Assembly (NCBI RefSeq): GCF_000321225.1
Contig: NW_004450944.1
Coordinates: 382,524-446,523, forward strand
Source: Odobenus rosmarus divergens
Taxonomy: Eukaryota; Chordata; Mammalia; Carnivora; Odobenidae
Direction: 5' to 3'
Length of the DNA stretch: 64,000 bases
Positions 24,254 through 36,885 of the stretch are shown here, one piece after another. Each line of letters starts with the position of its first letter. Within the stretch, counting starts at the first letter, position 1. Below the pieces are notes generated by a model. It ran no database searches. It saw only the letters and a program-made list of their open reading frames with translations, and had not been told where the DNA came from. The position numbers and the translations under genes are program-made.

Positions 24254-27200
24254 ATCTGCTCCTTTTTTTGGCATAGCATTTCTATATTTCTCTTTAAAAA
24301 ATGGTTTTGGAGTACTTCAGCAGAAAGCCGGAAGTAGTCAAAGCATGACATTCAGGGAGTTCAGCAGAGCTGGACTTGGTCTGAGAAGCGACTGGTGAAA
24401 ATATGATTTCCTAAAGTTTTGTGGGAAAGGGCATCCCCCTTTCTGAAAAGAGTTTTCAGACTTCACTGCAAAGCTTTTCTTTGGGAAACAGTGTTTCCTT
24501 GACAGATGATAGATGCTCACCTCCAGTCCGGGCTGTTGATCCAAGAAGAGGAAGTTCCCTTTAGGCCTCAGATGGGATTGGTGGAGTCCCTAGGGTGAAA
24601 GCACCTTCAGGCTGGCAGGACCATGGGGGTCCCTGCCGTGACCCTCTCAGCACAGTGAGGAGGACAGGCCATACCACGGATTGGCAGCGGGGGGGAGGGG
24701 GGCTGATCCCAAGTTCTTTCCACTCTTTCCCATGATTGGAGTTTTAGACAAGTCTTATTACTAACAGTACCAAAAAGGATAATGTATATGAAATACTTAT
24801 ACTGTCCAAGCCAAGAACTTTCAGTCCCAAAAAGCTGGGACAGCCAAATGAACAGAACCTATCAATCATGAGAACCGTAATTTAAAAATAGTTCAGCTCC
24901 ATAATGTAAATGTCTTGGGATGCTAAAGAACCTAGATGATTCATAATAAAATGTCTTAAGAGCTGCTTTTCCCCTCCAATTCACTGCTGTCTACACCACA
25001 GGATGAGCGGGGGTTTCCTCCTCTTCATCCCTACCCCAAGAAAGCTCCCCTGGCCCTTACTCCATGCCTGTTGTTGGTTCCCTGCTCAGCTCCTGGTGAT
25101 CACCATGGGAGCCCATGCCCTGGCAGGGTAGGTGATGGGGAAAGGCCAGAAGATGCCTGTGGCCAGAGCCCACACTGGCCATAGGGTGGGATGTGGGGCC
25201 CGAAATACACTTCCTTCTCAGCTCTTCTCGGAGTTTCTTGGACACAGCACTCTCAGAAGACAAATGCACATGACCCCGGGGGAGAGGGGTGGAGGGACAA
25301 ATTAGCTGAGCCTCACCCTGACCCTGAATTACCGTGCACCTCCAACAGCTGGTCAGGAGCCGCAGGAGGGTGGATGGAGATTGCAGGAAGCTCTGAGAGC
25401 AGGGCTGCCACTCTTGAGCCCAGCACTGGAGGACTAAATAGGACTGGGAGGACGGGAGCACCCCAAGGGATGCTGGTATGTGTCCCTCGGAAAACACCTG
25501 TCACACATGTCACTGGGAACTGAGGGGCGCAGGAGGCCTTGCCCTAGAAAGGACAAGAAGATGCAGGGTGACTCATAGGCCTGACAACCAAAGACAAGAA
25601 GGTGTAACATCTAAGCAGATGTAACTGGATGGGTAACAAACAGCTAAGGACCAGGTAGAATGTTGCACTAAAATAAATAAATAAATCAAAACATCATCCT
25701 CACTATTCCCCCTCCCATGGAGCTGCATCCTACTGGATTAGTTGATGACTTAGGGCAAATCCTCTCAGCTGCCCCAGTAGCATCTTAGCACTTGAGGAAA
25801 GAAGGATGTCACAAGGGAAGAAGAGATCTTATGCAGGGACTGCTTTTGGTGTCCTTTGAAGAGGACAAATGCTTTGTAATTTTTTTGGCATGTACATAAT
25901 ATGAGGACAAAGAGTTGTCTGTTTTGTCACCAGATGACAGGATTACCAGATTATTTGGAAAAAGAGGTTGCTGCACTGGGCCTCATGTGGGCTTTCCGGG
26001 AACCAGAGTGCCCCAGCTGAGTCTGATATGGCCATGCGGAAACATCAGGAGGGCAATTTTTCTAAATCTTGCCTCCAAAATGTGGGTTTCATCCTCACTG
26101 GGGGTCAATGTTTGGTGATCATTTCCATTTTGTTTCAGGTCAAATCATTTATAACATCTAGTTCAGATAGCAGTTAAGCTGGTAAAGTAAAATATGCAGT
26201 AGGTTACTATGGTGATTGCTAATTTAAAATAATTAGGGAAAATAATGAGAAAACTATTTCCTCTGTGAAGGATTCAAGATCCGTAAACTGATACCAGTCT
26301 ATTTTTAGCATCTGTAATCTGCATAATGATGACAGAGAACTACAAGTACTTTAAAATGCTTTAAAAAGGTCTGTCTGATTGAGGAATTTAATCAACCAAG
26401 TACTTATATCCAAATTTCTACTTGTCTTTATTAAATCTAAGTTGATTCCACAAAAAGAAAATTATATGTACATATCTTCATGTAATCATTTAAAATAAGA
26501 TATAATGACTATGTAGGTGAATGAAGATTTCAGACCTGTTTTTGCTAACTTCTTGACTACTATAATTTCACAAGTCTTCACCGATAATTCATCATTCAGA
26601 AATGGTCGCATATGACTTGCTGTTTGGAGTCTTAGAGAAGAGAGCCCTCAGAACGAAGAGAGCCCTCAAACTGGAGTGTGGTGCACATGTGAAAATGGAT
26701 ATTCCCAGGTGCTTCTCATTATTTCTTTCTTGCAATGAAAGATTGCTATAGACTGACTACAATATTTAAAGCATGTGAGCTCTGTTGCTGATTTCAATAA
26801 TGACATGTGACTGATTTCTGATTAACTAGGGGTATGTTCCGGATAATTGAACAAACTGGCTGGAAAGTGAAAAAAAAAAAAAGTCTTTATCTGGTTAATG
26901 TGATGTCAAATGAACAAAGTAACGCTGCAGGGTTAGCTCGTCTCCTTATCAACCAGGGACAAACACCTGTTAGGGGTCATTTCCTCCCTCCCTTTCCTTG
27001 TCTAACCCCTCACAAGACCTTACGCTTGGACTGGTACCTTTGTTAGCTTCTGAAGGAGTTAGGGGAGGGAGGCTGTTTTTTCCCATCTTCTGCTTATCCC
27101 TTAGCACCTAGAGTTTTGAACAGGAGCTAAAATTTCTCATGTGATCCTGAGCAAAAATTTAGAAAAAACTGGGCTCTTTTGATTTAGGAGTCTATAGTTC

Positions 27201-27614
27201 TCCAAAGCCAGGGTCTTTTAAGACATTTGTGAGACTTTAAAAAATAAATAAATAAATGAGGAAACCAAGGCTGAGAGAAGTGAAGCAACACATCTAGGGT
27301 TCCATGTCAGGTGGCGGTGATGCCAGACCAAGTTCTGGGACAATAACCTAGGGCTCTTCCTGTCAGTGAGAGGATGAAATTCAGTGAACAGATGGAGAGC
27401 TACTCAGGGGAAGCTGAGAACCCTTGTGAATCCCCTATCAGGAAAATGGGCTCTGAAAGGAAACCCGTTTAGTGCTGTGAGGGTAACAGAACAGACTGGA
27501 GAGATGCACGGGCCTCAGTCTTCCCTGTGGGATTTTCCTCTGTTCCCTGGTACTCAAAATGTGGGGGCTGAAAGAAAGGTCCTGGCCCATCTGCCTTTCT
27601 GAAAGCCTATTTGT

Positions 27615-27798
27615 GATATGCAATGTCAAAACTGGTTCCCAAACCTGCCTGATTATATGAAGCACCCACTAAAATAGAGTCCCAGAGCCATCCCTGGAAG
27701 TTTCTGATTCTGTATGTCTGGTGCTGGGGCTGGGAATCTACCTCTTTAACAAATGCTCTAGGTGATTCTTATGATTCAGCCAATAAGGGAAACACTAG
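27615..27798. mobile_element. MER5-like hAT element
   Basis: 'aaactggttcccaaacctgc', 'gtttctgattctgtatgtct' and 'gggctgggaatctacctctt' fit the family. The hAT element at 27807 follows directly. Confidence 0.7.
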
Positions 27799-27806
27799 TA
27801 TAGATT

Positions 27807-28014
27807 GAGGTTGGCAAACTTCTGGAAAGGGTCAGAGTGTACATATTTTAGGCACTGCAGGCTAAACAGCCTCTGTTACAGCCTCTCAAATCTGCCATTG
27901 TAGCAAGAAAACAGACAACATATGAATAACTGTGACTGTGTTCCAATAAAGCTTTATTTACAAATGCAGGTGGAAAGCCACATTTGACCCAGGGGCTATA
28001 GTTTGCCAACCCTT
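27807..28014. mobile_element. hAT-type non-autonomous DNA transposon
   Basis: Terminal inverted repeats ggttggcaaact (27809-27820) and agtttgccaacc (28000-28011), with internal 'ccaataaagctttatttaca'. This is a common mammalian Charlie-type element, about 150 bp from exon C. Confidence 0.8.
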
Positions 28015-28167
28015 GGTCTAGAATATTTCATTGACTCATTAATCCACCTAGGTAGGGTGTGTGGGGTGACAAAAAAACTCAGGTCTTTTCTTTCAAAAAA
28101 CCATCTCAGGTGTAGAAGAGAAGAGCCCCTTTAAAAACAAAGAAATAAATAAAGTAAAATAACTCAC

Positions 28168-28295
28168 CAAAATACCAATGTCTCTAGGAAGGAAATTCCA
28201 ACATTGGATGCACCAACCACAACAATCTTGGCATTCACAGTTATTTTAGGTTCCAGTGTCAGTTTTCTGTTCGTATGGTTCAAGGCATAACTCAA
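28168..28295 (-). CDS. CFAP61: CFAP61 coding exon C (Rossmann-like turn)
   Basis: This 128 bp exon encodes 42 residues plus two bases of a split codon. It starts [20 protein letters not shown] and ends [10 protein letters not shown] followed by TG. The acceptor is cttttattccag and the donor is TTTTG|gtgagt. Residues 23-32 read [10 protein letters not shown], followed by G: a beta strand and glycine turn like the first turn of FAD/NAD(P)-binding folds, but as G-x-S-x-x-G rather than the usual G-x-G-x-x-G. The known family view is that the C-terminal half of CFAP61 resembles pyridine-nucleotide-disulphide oxidoreductases; whether it binds a nucleotide is not shown by this sequence. The split codon is completed as Cys (TG+C) by exon D, 15.8 kb away. 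Confidence 0.93.
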
Positions 28296-29152
28296 CTGGA
28301 ATAAAAGATAAAAAGAGAAAGAGAGACTTGAAGAAAATGTAGCTGAGTCTGCACTCCCAGACTGGCAATTATGTAGAGTTATTTAACCAGGACATTATCC
28401 ACAAATCAGACTGAACAGTGCCCATGCATAGCCATGGTGACATTTATGGAAAGGTATTTTTAAGACATTAGTGTAAGAATATGGGAATATACCTAAGACC
28501 TGGTCTGGGTCACATCAAGATGCTTGGTTTACATCATTTTTGCCTTATTGTTGATGGATGTTTCCTATAGAACTGAGGCCCTTTATGATTAGAAACAATA
28601 AGATAAAAATAATCCCACAAGAAGACAGAAAAATTGCTCCTGGAGAATCTGGAGTTTCATGAAAGGTCCTTCTCGCCAAGATTACCTTGAAAACTTGAAC
28701 AACAGTTAGATTACAATTGTTGGGTAATTTAAGGCAAGTATTAACTCTTTCCTTTCTGCACCCGTCACACTACTTAACACAGTGCCTCGCGCACAGGGGT
28801 TCAGTAATATTCATAAAATGATAAACCTTAGTTGAATGACAAAATCATGTTAGATGATATGGGTTATTGAATCTTGTAGATGATCTGAGGTCAGGGAGGA
28901 CTCTTAGAAGCGGAAAAAGTAACTTGTGGTCATTTTAATGTCCATGTTTGGAAAATGTATCTGAGTTGATTTGTTTGGGTCACTTTTCTGCAGAGGTTTC
29001 AGTAGAAGCAGTAAAGGTACAAAGGAAGGTTTTACAAAGCGATGGTGGGGTATTCTTGAAAGAATGTTAGATTGTGTCAGAAGACCATGGTTCTATTTTT
29101 AATTCACTAATTCAACACACATTTTTATTTGATGCTTACTCTATGTTGGGAA

Positions 29153-29232
29153 GAACTGCAGCTGACTTCTCATCAGAAACAACAGAGGCCAGAAGGCAGT
29201 GGAATGACATCCACACCAATGCACCAAACTTG
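29153..29232 (+). mobile_element. Small L1 ORF2-like scrap
   Basis: 'gctgacttctcatcagaaac' followed by 'gaggccagaaggcagtggaa' resembles an L1 ORF2 segment. It is only about 80 bp and preceded by an ancient repeat. Confidence 0.45.
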
Positions 29233-29766
29233 GTTAAATTCTCATCACATTTGCATTAATTCATCCTACAGCTCAGAGATCTTCCAATTCCAATAGACCA
29301 AATATATTTTGCATTTTCTTAAAATCCTGAGTTACTAGGAGTTTGGGAGTCCAATGGGCTAATGGTAAAGTTCTATGTAAAGCACATTCTGGTGTTTGAG
29401 GTAGCATGGGTACGGCCACATGCTTTGCCATTTACAAGGGAACATGTGAAATGTAGAGGATAAATCCCTTCTCTCTAGTTCTAGCTAGCCTAGCAATATG
29501 GAGGTAGAAACAGTCTTGACCCAAATAAGGTAATGTTTGGAGATTTTAGATTCTCCATAATGAATGCTGCTGATGCCTCTCAGCATGTTCCTACCTCTAA
29601 TGAGGCACACCATGGATTTTGGAAGATATTGAGCTTGCCTCCATCTTTAAGAGGGGACTCTGACTGACATAAACCAAGTCGCATAATCCCACCCTCCTTG
29701 CTCAACAATTGGCCCAGGATAGACACATGACCTGTGTTGGCCTAATCAGTGTGAAGCCTAGGACTT

Positions 29767-30432
29767 CCTTTTCCCCAAATTGTTATTTAAATTCTAGTTA
29801 GTTAACATACATGCAGTGTTGGTCTCTGGAGTAGAATTCAGGGATTTATCACTTACATACAACACCTAGTGCTCATTATATCAAGTGTCCTCCTTAATAC
29901 CCATCACCCATCTAGCCCATCCCCCACCCACTCCCCACCATCACCCCTCAGTTTGTTCTCTGTCTTTAAGAGTCTCTTATGGTTTGTTTCCCTCTCTCTT
30001 TTTTTTTCCCCCCCCCCCATATGTTCATCTGTTTTGTTTCTTAAATTCCACATACGGGTGAAATCATATGGTATCTCTCTTTCTCTGATTGACTTATCTC
30101 ACTTAGAATAATACAATCTAGCTTCATCCATGTCGTGGTGAATGGCAAGATTTCATTCTTTTTGATGGCTGAGTAATATTCCATTATATTACTATAATAT
30201 TCCATTATATATACACCACCTCTTTGTTATCCATTCATCAGTCGATGGACGTTTGGGCCCTTTCCAGTTTGGCTATTGTTGATAATGCTGCTATAAACAT
30301 CAGGGTGCAGGTACCCCTTTCGAATCTGTATTTTTATATCCTTTCGGGTAAATACCTAATAGTGCAATTGCTGGATGATAGGGTAGTTCTATTTTTAACT
30401 TTTTGAGGGATCTCCATACTGTTTTCCAGAGT
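29767..30432 (-). mobile_element. 5'-truncated L1 insertion (3' UTR plus ORF2 end)
   Basis: Read on the minus strand, 30300-30430 encodes the end of L1 ORF2 (WKTVW..LKKLKIELPY..AIALLGIYP), followed by the carnivore L1 3' UTR down to about 29770. The flanks aagcctaggactt (29754-29766) and aagcccaggactt (30433-30445) form a 13 bp target duplication with one mismatch. The reading frame carries several stops, so the copy is dead. Confidence 0.9.
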
Positions 30433-32481
30433 AAGCCCAGGACTTGTATATGATGGTTGAAAAAGAGAAACCTCTTGCCTTCTAGATAGTACTGGGGTAT
30501 TGATGTGAAGCCTGAAATGGTATGGTCCTCATTCCACCAAGAAGGAAACCATCCTGGCTGAAGCCTCAAGAGAATCACAGAGAAGTGGAATAGGAATTCC
30601 TTTCCAACTATCTGAAGCCCATGCTACCTTTGGAGTCTTCAGTTATATGAGTGACAAATACCAGTTAGCTATCGCCACAGTGGTGCTGCATAACAAACCA
30701 CCAAAAAAGGCACTGGCTTAAAACAGTTGTCATTTGTTCTCATTCATGCATCCCTGGGTCAGCTGGAAGTACATTGTTGATGGCTGGTTTCAGCTGGGTA
30801 TGGCTCCAACTTGGTCTCTCATGTCTCTTATCTTCATTTTGATAAGAGATAGCTGGCGAATGTGCTTATGGCAATGGTAGAGTGCAAAAAGTGAGAATAA
30901 GCAATACTCCGTCAGCCTGGCCAAAGCAAGTCATGTGGCTGAGCCCACCACCCACAAGATGGGGAAGTAGACTCACCTGTCATGGGAGGAACCTCAAAGG
31001 CACCCAGCAAGGGCACAGCCCAGGGAGGAAGGAATAGCTGGGGAAAATAATGCAGCCCACCCCGTTTCCTTGGTTGTTTAGGACAGTTTGTTTCTTTTAT
31101 ATGCAACTGAAAATTCCTTAAGCTGACACATTTTCTAAATGACAATGATGAATGTATCGTTTGGGTGAAAAAAATGTCTGTTCTTCAAATAAATATCACC
31201 CTAATCTGCTCTATGAGAATTTCCCAAGATATGTCAAGGAGGAATTTTTTGGGAAAAGTAGTTAATTCTGCTATCTGTGGGTGCCACCATGTACTATGTT
31301 CTGATTAATTTCCAAGACAAGCAGGGTGGCAGCTGATTCACTCTAGCCAGCCTTGGGTCTGGTGGTTTACAGCAGGGAGGACTGGAAACATAGATGTTGG
31401 TATGATGGCATCTGATCACAGGTCTAATTAACAGACTTAAAAATGCCGGCATCTTAACAGAGGTCAGAACTCCAAGATTCCTCCCGTAGGAGGTATGTTC
31501 AGACATTCCCCTCTGCTATCCAGAAGCGCACGCAAACACTGAAGCATAGGCAGTAATGAAATTCCCTGGTAAAGAATTAGACCCCATTTATGAAACAGCT
31601 CTTGTATCAATGATACAAAGGCAGCTGGGGAACAGAACAGAATGGCTTTTGTTTCCCACACAATAGCTTTAACACCAACAGCTGCCAGGCCTCAGAAATC
31701 ACCTTTCTAACTGCTGAATACACAAAGTGGCCTCGGGGTGTCAAGAGTTAGCCATCAGTACCAATGATGGTGGGTGTCTCAGGAGAGTGATCAGGCATCA
31801 CAATGATTTTCAGTAAACCAATGTTGTGTGCAGGCTTTAATTAAAAACATATTCATCACCAGGTATGATGAAGTGACCTGAAAAAACCACATTTTTCTTT
31901 TGTTAGGATAGATGGTTTTTAAATACCTTGAAAAAAATTCTTCCCAGGCTGGAAATGTCTTTCAGTGACAACTGCAAATGAAGACACCTTCAGCTGCTTT
32001 ATAAAGGCTTTATTTTGCCCATAAGCAGGAGTACAAGTCATTTTTGGAGGAAAGCAGAATATTTCCTTCCTTTCTATTCCTTCAAACTACAGGTTTTCAT
32101 CAGGGGAAAAAAAAAAATACCACCAGGTATGTAAGATCCTTTAAATCAAGCCAGGTCTTCCTTTTCTTGGTCTGAATATCTACCAAAAATGTCCCACACA
32201 TTGGTACCTAGTTTCTTATCTTTGTTTTTTATTTCCTTAATGGTGAAGTAAAAGAAAGCTTTCTCTACTGACTCATATTTTATAAACAGAAATTAAGTGT
32301 GCCTTGTGATAGTAAGTTATTTCAAAGATAAAAGAGATGAAATTCTGTAAGCCATTTAACTACATACCAAACCAGTGACAATATGGGGGAGAAAATAGAT
32401 TCTGACCTCTATGTCTTGGGAAGACACTTATAATTCTTATTTTTCTAATGACACTAAGTTAGCGTTTTTAGACAAAGGGAT

Positions 32482-32695
32482 ACTTTTATTTTTTTCAGAT
32501 TTATTTATTTATTTGAGAGGGAGAGAGTGAGAGAGAGAGCAGGGCAAGGGGCAGAAGGACAGAGAAAGAATCCTCAAGCAGACTCCTCCTTGAGCATGGA
32601 GTCTGACACAGGGCTTGATCTTATGACCCTGAGATCATGACCTGAGCCGAAATCAAGAGTCAGATGCTTAATTAACTGAGCCACCCAGGCACCCC
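32482..32695 (-). mobile_element. CAN-SINE
   Basis: Minus-strand SINE with an exact 12 bp target duplication agacaaagggat at 32470-32481 and 32696-32707. Between body and tail it carries 'gagagagtgagagagagagc'. Confidence 0.92.
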
Positions 32696-32997
32696 AGACA
32701 AAGGGATGATTTTATATGTAGAGATCAACATGTATCCCAGCAAGAAGGAATAAAACACGTATCATGGTATGTAAACAGACCTTCTAAGGCTAAAATAAGT
32801 GTTCCTTGAAATTGACAATGAGTCTCGTAATGAGTTTAAAATGCAGACCTTCAGTTCAATCCCAGACAGGAGAAAAAAGAATGATATTATAAGATATCCC
32901 TGTTAGAAAATTCTACAGCTGAGATTGAAGAGAGAGGGAATGACAACAAAGGTCAGATTGAGAGGGAGAGGAGTTGAGATAAGAAAACAGGAAACAG

Positions 32998-33171
32998 GGC
33001 GCCTGGGTGGCTCAGATGGTTAAGCGTCTACCTTTGGCTCAGGTCATGATCCCAGGGTCCTGGGATCGAGTCCTGCATCGGGCTCCCTGCTCCTTGGGAG
33101 CCTGCTTCTCTCTCTCTCTCTCTCTCCCTCTGTTTCTCATGAATGAATAAATAAAATCTTAAAAAAAAAAA
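32998..33171 (+). mobile_element. CAN-SINE
   Basis: A plus-strand SINE starting 'ggcgcctgggtggctcagat' and ending in a pure A run. Target duplication aagaaaacaggaaacag (32981-32997) and aagaaaacagggaacag (33172-33188), one mismatch. It lies only 300 bp from the opposite-strand SINE at 32482-32695. Confidence 0.92.
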
Positions 33172-33324
33172 AAGAAAACAGGGAACAGAACTGGGCACAA
33201 GATTAAGTCATAACCTATTTACCTGTAATTTCCTGTGAGCTTCTGCAACAAGAAGTCTTATAAGTGAATGAGCCACTAGAGGAGGTTTGGTTGCTCTTGT
33301 TAATTTAGTTGGTTTTTTCACTGC

Positions 33325-33480
33325 CCTCACTTAGACTGTTTGCTTCCTGAGGTCAGGAAATACATCTTTGCTTTTTGAGGCTTTTGTTTCATTTGGGTTT
33401 TGTTTTGCCTATTTTATCTGAATTATTCCTGCCATATATGTTTTTGAAGATTTAATAAATGGCAAAAGAATGGATACATT
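33325..33480 (+). mobile_element. LINE-2-like 3' end
   Basis: 'agactgtttgcttcctgagg' and 'caggaaatacatctttgctt' resemble the L2 3' end motif; strongly diverged. Confidence 0.45.
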
Positions 33481-35213
33481 AACTTTTGCATGAGCCCTTG
33501 TTAAAGAGTGTTGACATAATTCCACTGTTTCAAGTTATTTTAGCTGGTTCTTTGCCAGTTGCTTAAATGAGCAAACAAGTGATTTAGATATAATTAGAAC
33601 TACTTGTCATTATATCGGATCTTTTTAGTAGAAATGATATTGATGTACACAGTCAGTTGAATTGATGCCCTGATTCACATACCTTTACCAAGAGACCTTA
33701 AATACATAGTTTTGAGTTGTATGCATGTTTGTTAACTGTTTTGTGTATACAAAAAATTGGTCAAAAAGTAATTTTCCCTGATATACACAGACCTTAGTTC
33801 TGTGTTTCCACATCTGGTTTGGTTTCTCTTATGCACTTAGAATGAGCTAGAATGAGTAAAAAAGCATTACTGAAACTCAATTTCAGTAATAGATCCAAAA
33901 TCAGAAGTTACTAAAATTACAAATAAACTAGGAAGCAGTCAACATAAATATAAATGATCCTACATAATAAATGCAAGGTTCATACTAAAATGGAACATGA
34001 CAATATCTATGGTGATTTTTTTCTAATGATACCGTTTCATTTGGTGGTTACCTTCAACCTCCGGGATCATTAGACTGGGCACCATTAGCCCAGTGGCAAG
34101 GTTTGGGCTTGTTTTCTTAATTCTGCTACTGGTTGAAATTCTGAGCCTCTTTTCCTTAAATATCAGTTTCCTTAGGTGTAAAATGGAAGTAAATCACACA
34201 AACCTCTGCCTTCCTCAGCAGGCAAACATGGGAACTATTCATTAAACAACGTCTACAAATACTTCGAGCTTTTCAGGCAAAGATGTTACACAAGGTAAAA
34301 TTGCACATCCTCTCTCCCATCTGCAATATGAAAGGCAAATCTTCGAAAAACATATTTTAAAAGGGCAAAACAATGAGCTCAATTTTCAGCTCCACACCCA
34401 TGTATATATATTTTTTTCTTACAGAAAGCTTCCAAAGACTTCAAAGAGAGCTCTGTCCATGCAAGAAAATGGAAGATGGAGAGATTCAAAGCCATTAGGA
34501 ACAGAATTTCTGAAATTCTTAATAAGCCCACTTTTGCTTTATAAATGTAATTTTTTCCTTATGCTTCTCCATTCTCTTTTCTTTTTGAGAGGCCCTCTGT
34601 TTCCCAATTGGATCAAAACAAATGACAGATTGATATCCATGTCAGTTTCAAAGTCCCAAGTTTACAAGTTGAGCTCTTTGGGGCAAAGTATTGCAATATT
34701 TACCAAATAAAGAAGGGACAGAGAGGTACAGACATATAAAAGAGAACTAATAAGTTAGAAATCACTTCCACAGATACAAAATACAATTTTGAAAGGCCTT
34801 TCTGCTAAAATCATTACAACGGCTCGAGAGTATGATAGGAACACCGAGGTCGCTGCCCTGGGAGAGCAAGAGGAGGCTGTGAAGAAGATGCCATGATTTT
34901 GAGCCTTGCTTCCCAATATTTTTCGTAGCCCCAGCACTCCAGAAAAATGCGAGCTGTTCTGCCTATGGCATCTGCTGAGATCAATGATGACCCAAGGACA
35001 CTTTCTGGCTTGCATTTCTCACATGAGCAAGAGCATATCATGCTACGTGGGCAGGGTGGGCTGTGGTTAGTGCAGGATCTGCTCCAGGTACACCCTAGGC
35101 ACTCATGAAATAGTTGGGAGGTGAATAAGGCACTACTTTTGCCTCTGCAGACTTATTAGTAATATACTACCCATGAAGAATTGTTATTTAAAGAACCATA
35201 TGCCTTTAATTCC

Positions 35214-35411
35214 TTTACATTTTTCCCATTATCCAGGGCAAACAGGGAGAGTATAATAGATTCTTGTGGCATACTCCCACAGAGATTGAATCCTAGCTGA
35301 AGAAAGAGGATTCCTGTATCTATTAGGGTTGGGCTTGACTGCGTACAACAGAAAACCCAGCCGAAACAGAAAATGGTAGCTTAAACAGGATGGAAGAGAA
35401 TTTCTCTTTTA
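35214..35411 (+). repeat. Local duplication, copy A
   Basis: A 198 bp block that recurs at 36688-36885 in the same orientation with about 12 differences and no gap. The right part is the start of the ancient repeat at 35315-35780, which continues past the block here, so this is probably the source copy. Confidence 0.95.
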
Positions 35412-35780
35412 TGCAAAGGAAATCTGGAAATATGTATAGTCTAGGGTTATTGAGGCAGGTGCCATAAACTTATCAAAGACCCAGACTACTCCCTGCCTGA
35501 CTCCCCATCCCAGTGCAAGGCTTCCATCCTCACAGATGGCCCAGGATGGCTGCTGGTGATCAGACATCAGATCCTCACTCCAGGCAGCAGAAAGAAGGGA
35601 GGAAAGAAGAAAAAAGGAGGCTTCCTCCTAGTTGAGCAACTCCCTTTAAGCAGCCTTCCCAGAATTCTCATTCCAACTATTTCTACCTCCATCTCAGTGG
35701 CCAACACTGAGTCACATGGTCATGCCAGATGCAAGGGAGAGTGGGAAATAATCTTAGTTGGGTGCAATGCTGCCTTGAAT
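35315..35780 (+). repeat. Ancient interspersed repeat, longer copy
   Basis: 'attagggttgggcttgactg', 'gtggccaacactgagtcaca' and 'tgcaagggagagtgggaaat' are phrases of a common ancient mammalian repeat whose family I cannot name. Its first part is also present in the duplicated block at 36688-36885. Confidence 0.55.
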
Positions 35781-36687
35781 AAAATTGAGGTTCCATTATT
35801 AGGGCTAAAGGGAGGAATGGCTATTGGGGGCAACTAGTGGTCTTTGCCAAAGTTCCTGAAACCACTATAATTCATTGAGTAAATTTCTTCAACTTGCATT
35901 TCTCTTATCAATTCCCTCTGTACCAATCCTTCATACACTCTTATTCCTCACCTGGATATTATCACTATTTTGCAAACATTATAAAAAGTTAAAATTGTTG
36001 CCACCTTCTGACACTCACTGTGACCATTCTTATACATTTATATTAGAAAAAAAAAGTGTTTGGGAAGCTGAGTTGAGTGACTTGACTGGATTTCATTGAT
36101 TCTAGGATGCACATTTTTCTCACACATTGGCATCCCTGAAATCAAACTCACAGTCAATGTCATTTTAACCGTTGCAGTCAGCCAGGCAGCAGCAGTGACG
36201 TAATTCCTTTCCTGAACGTGAGTGGCTTGGTCATGGCTATTCATTGGCCTCACTTCCGGAGAGTCCTCTGCATTATGTGCACAACATGTGTTGAGTTTAA
36301 CTGCTACTGATGATGTTTTCAGAAAGATTACAGCATGATTTGGCATTAAAATGAACACTTAATGTGTTCCCATAAAGGCCCTGAGACTGAACAGTGGGGT
36401 GCAAATTTGATATTAGTGAAGCAAATATTAGTCATTGGAAGAATGGCTGTAATTCCATATTTCCTTGCAATGCAACAATCAAGTGCTTTATAGGAGCAAA
36501 TAAAGGATGACAGATACCCACAAGGAGTACCTGCGTTACATTTTGTTACTGAGACACATGCAAAAGTTTTATTCCCATCACATAGAAAACAGTGCAATTG
36601 AAGGGACTGTAAATTGCCTCTCCTCTCTGAATAGTTGAAGGAAATTTCAAAGCAATAAGACTTATATGACTGATTCATATTCTGTTG

Positions 36688-36885
36688 TTTACATTTTTCC
36701 CATTATCCTGGGCAAACAGGGGGAGTATAATAGATTCTTGTGGCATACTCCCACAGAGGTTGAATCCTAGCCGAAGAAAGAGGATTCCTGTATCAATTAG
36801 GGTTGGGCTTGACTGCATACAATAGAAAACCCAGCCGAAACAGAAAACAGTAGCTTAAGCAGGACGGAAGAGAATTTCTCTCTTA
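36688..36885 (+). repeat. Local duplication, copy B
   Basis: The second copy, starting 'tttacatttttcccattatc' and ending '...gaatttctctctta'. The ancient repeat is cut off at the block end, so this is probably the derived copy. Confidence 0.95.

Larger units (their letters stand above)
12368..28167 (-). other. CFAP61 intron between exons C and D
   Basis: A 15.8 kb intron. Recognisable content is listed separately: MIR, MER5-like, hAT, SINE and simple repeats. 14870-15100 and 15340-16080 look like further worn interspersed repeats whose family I cannot name. 16900-19480, 21660-22440, 24300-26640 and 26680-27600 show nothing I can identify. 22780-23640 is GC-richer and non-repetitive and is treated under findings. 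Confidence 0.75.

Noticed and set aside
30300..30578. Minus-strand protein similar to L1 ORF2
   Set aside because: It is the end of a truncated, inactive L1 insertion, annotated as a mobile element and not a gene.
32998..33171. tRNA-like A and B boxes in SINE heads
   Set aside because: The tRNA similarity comes from the SINE ancestor; no cloverleaf-forming tRNA gene is present.
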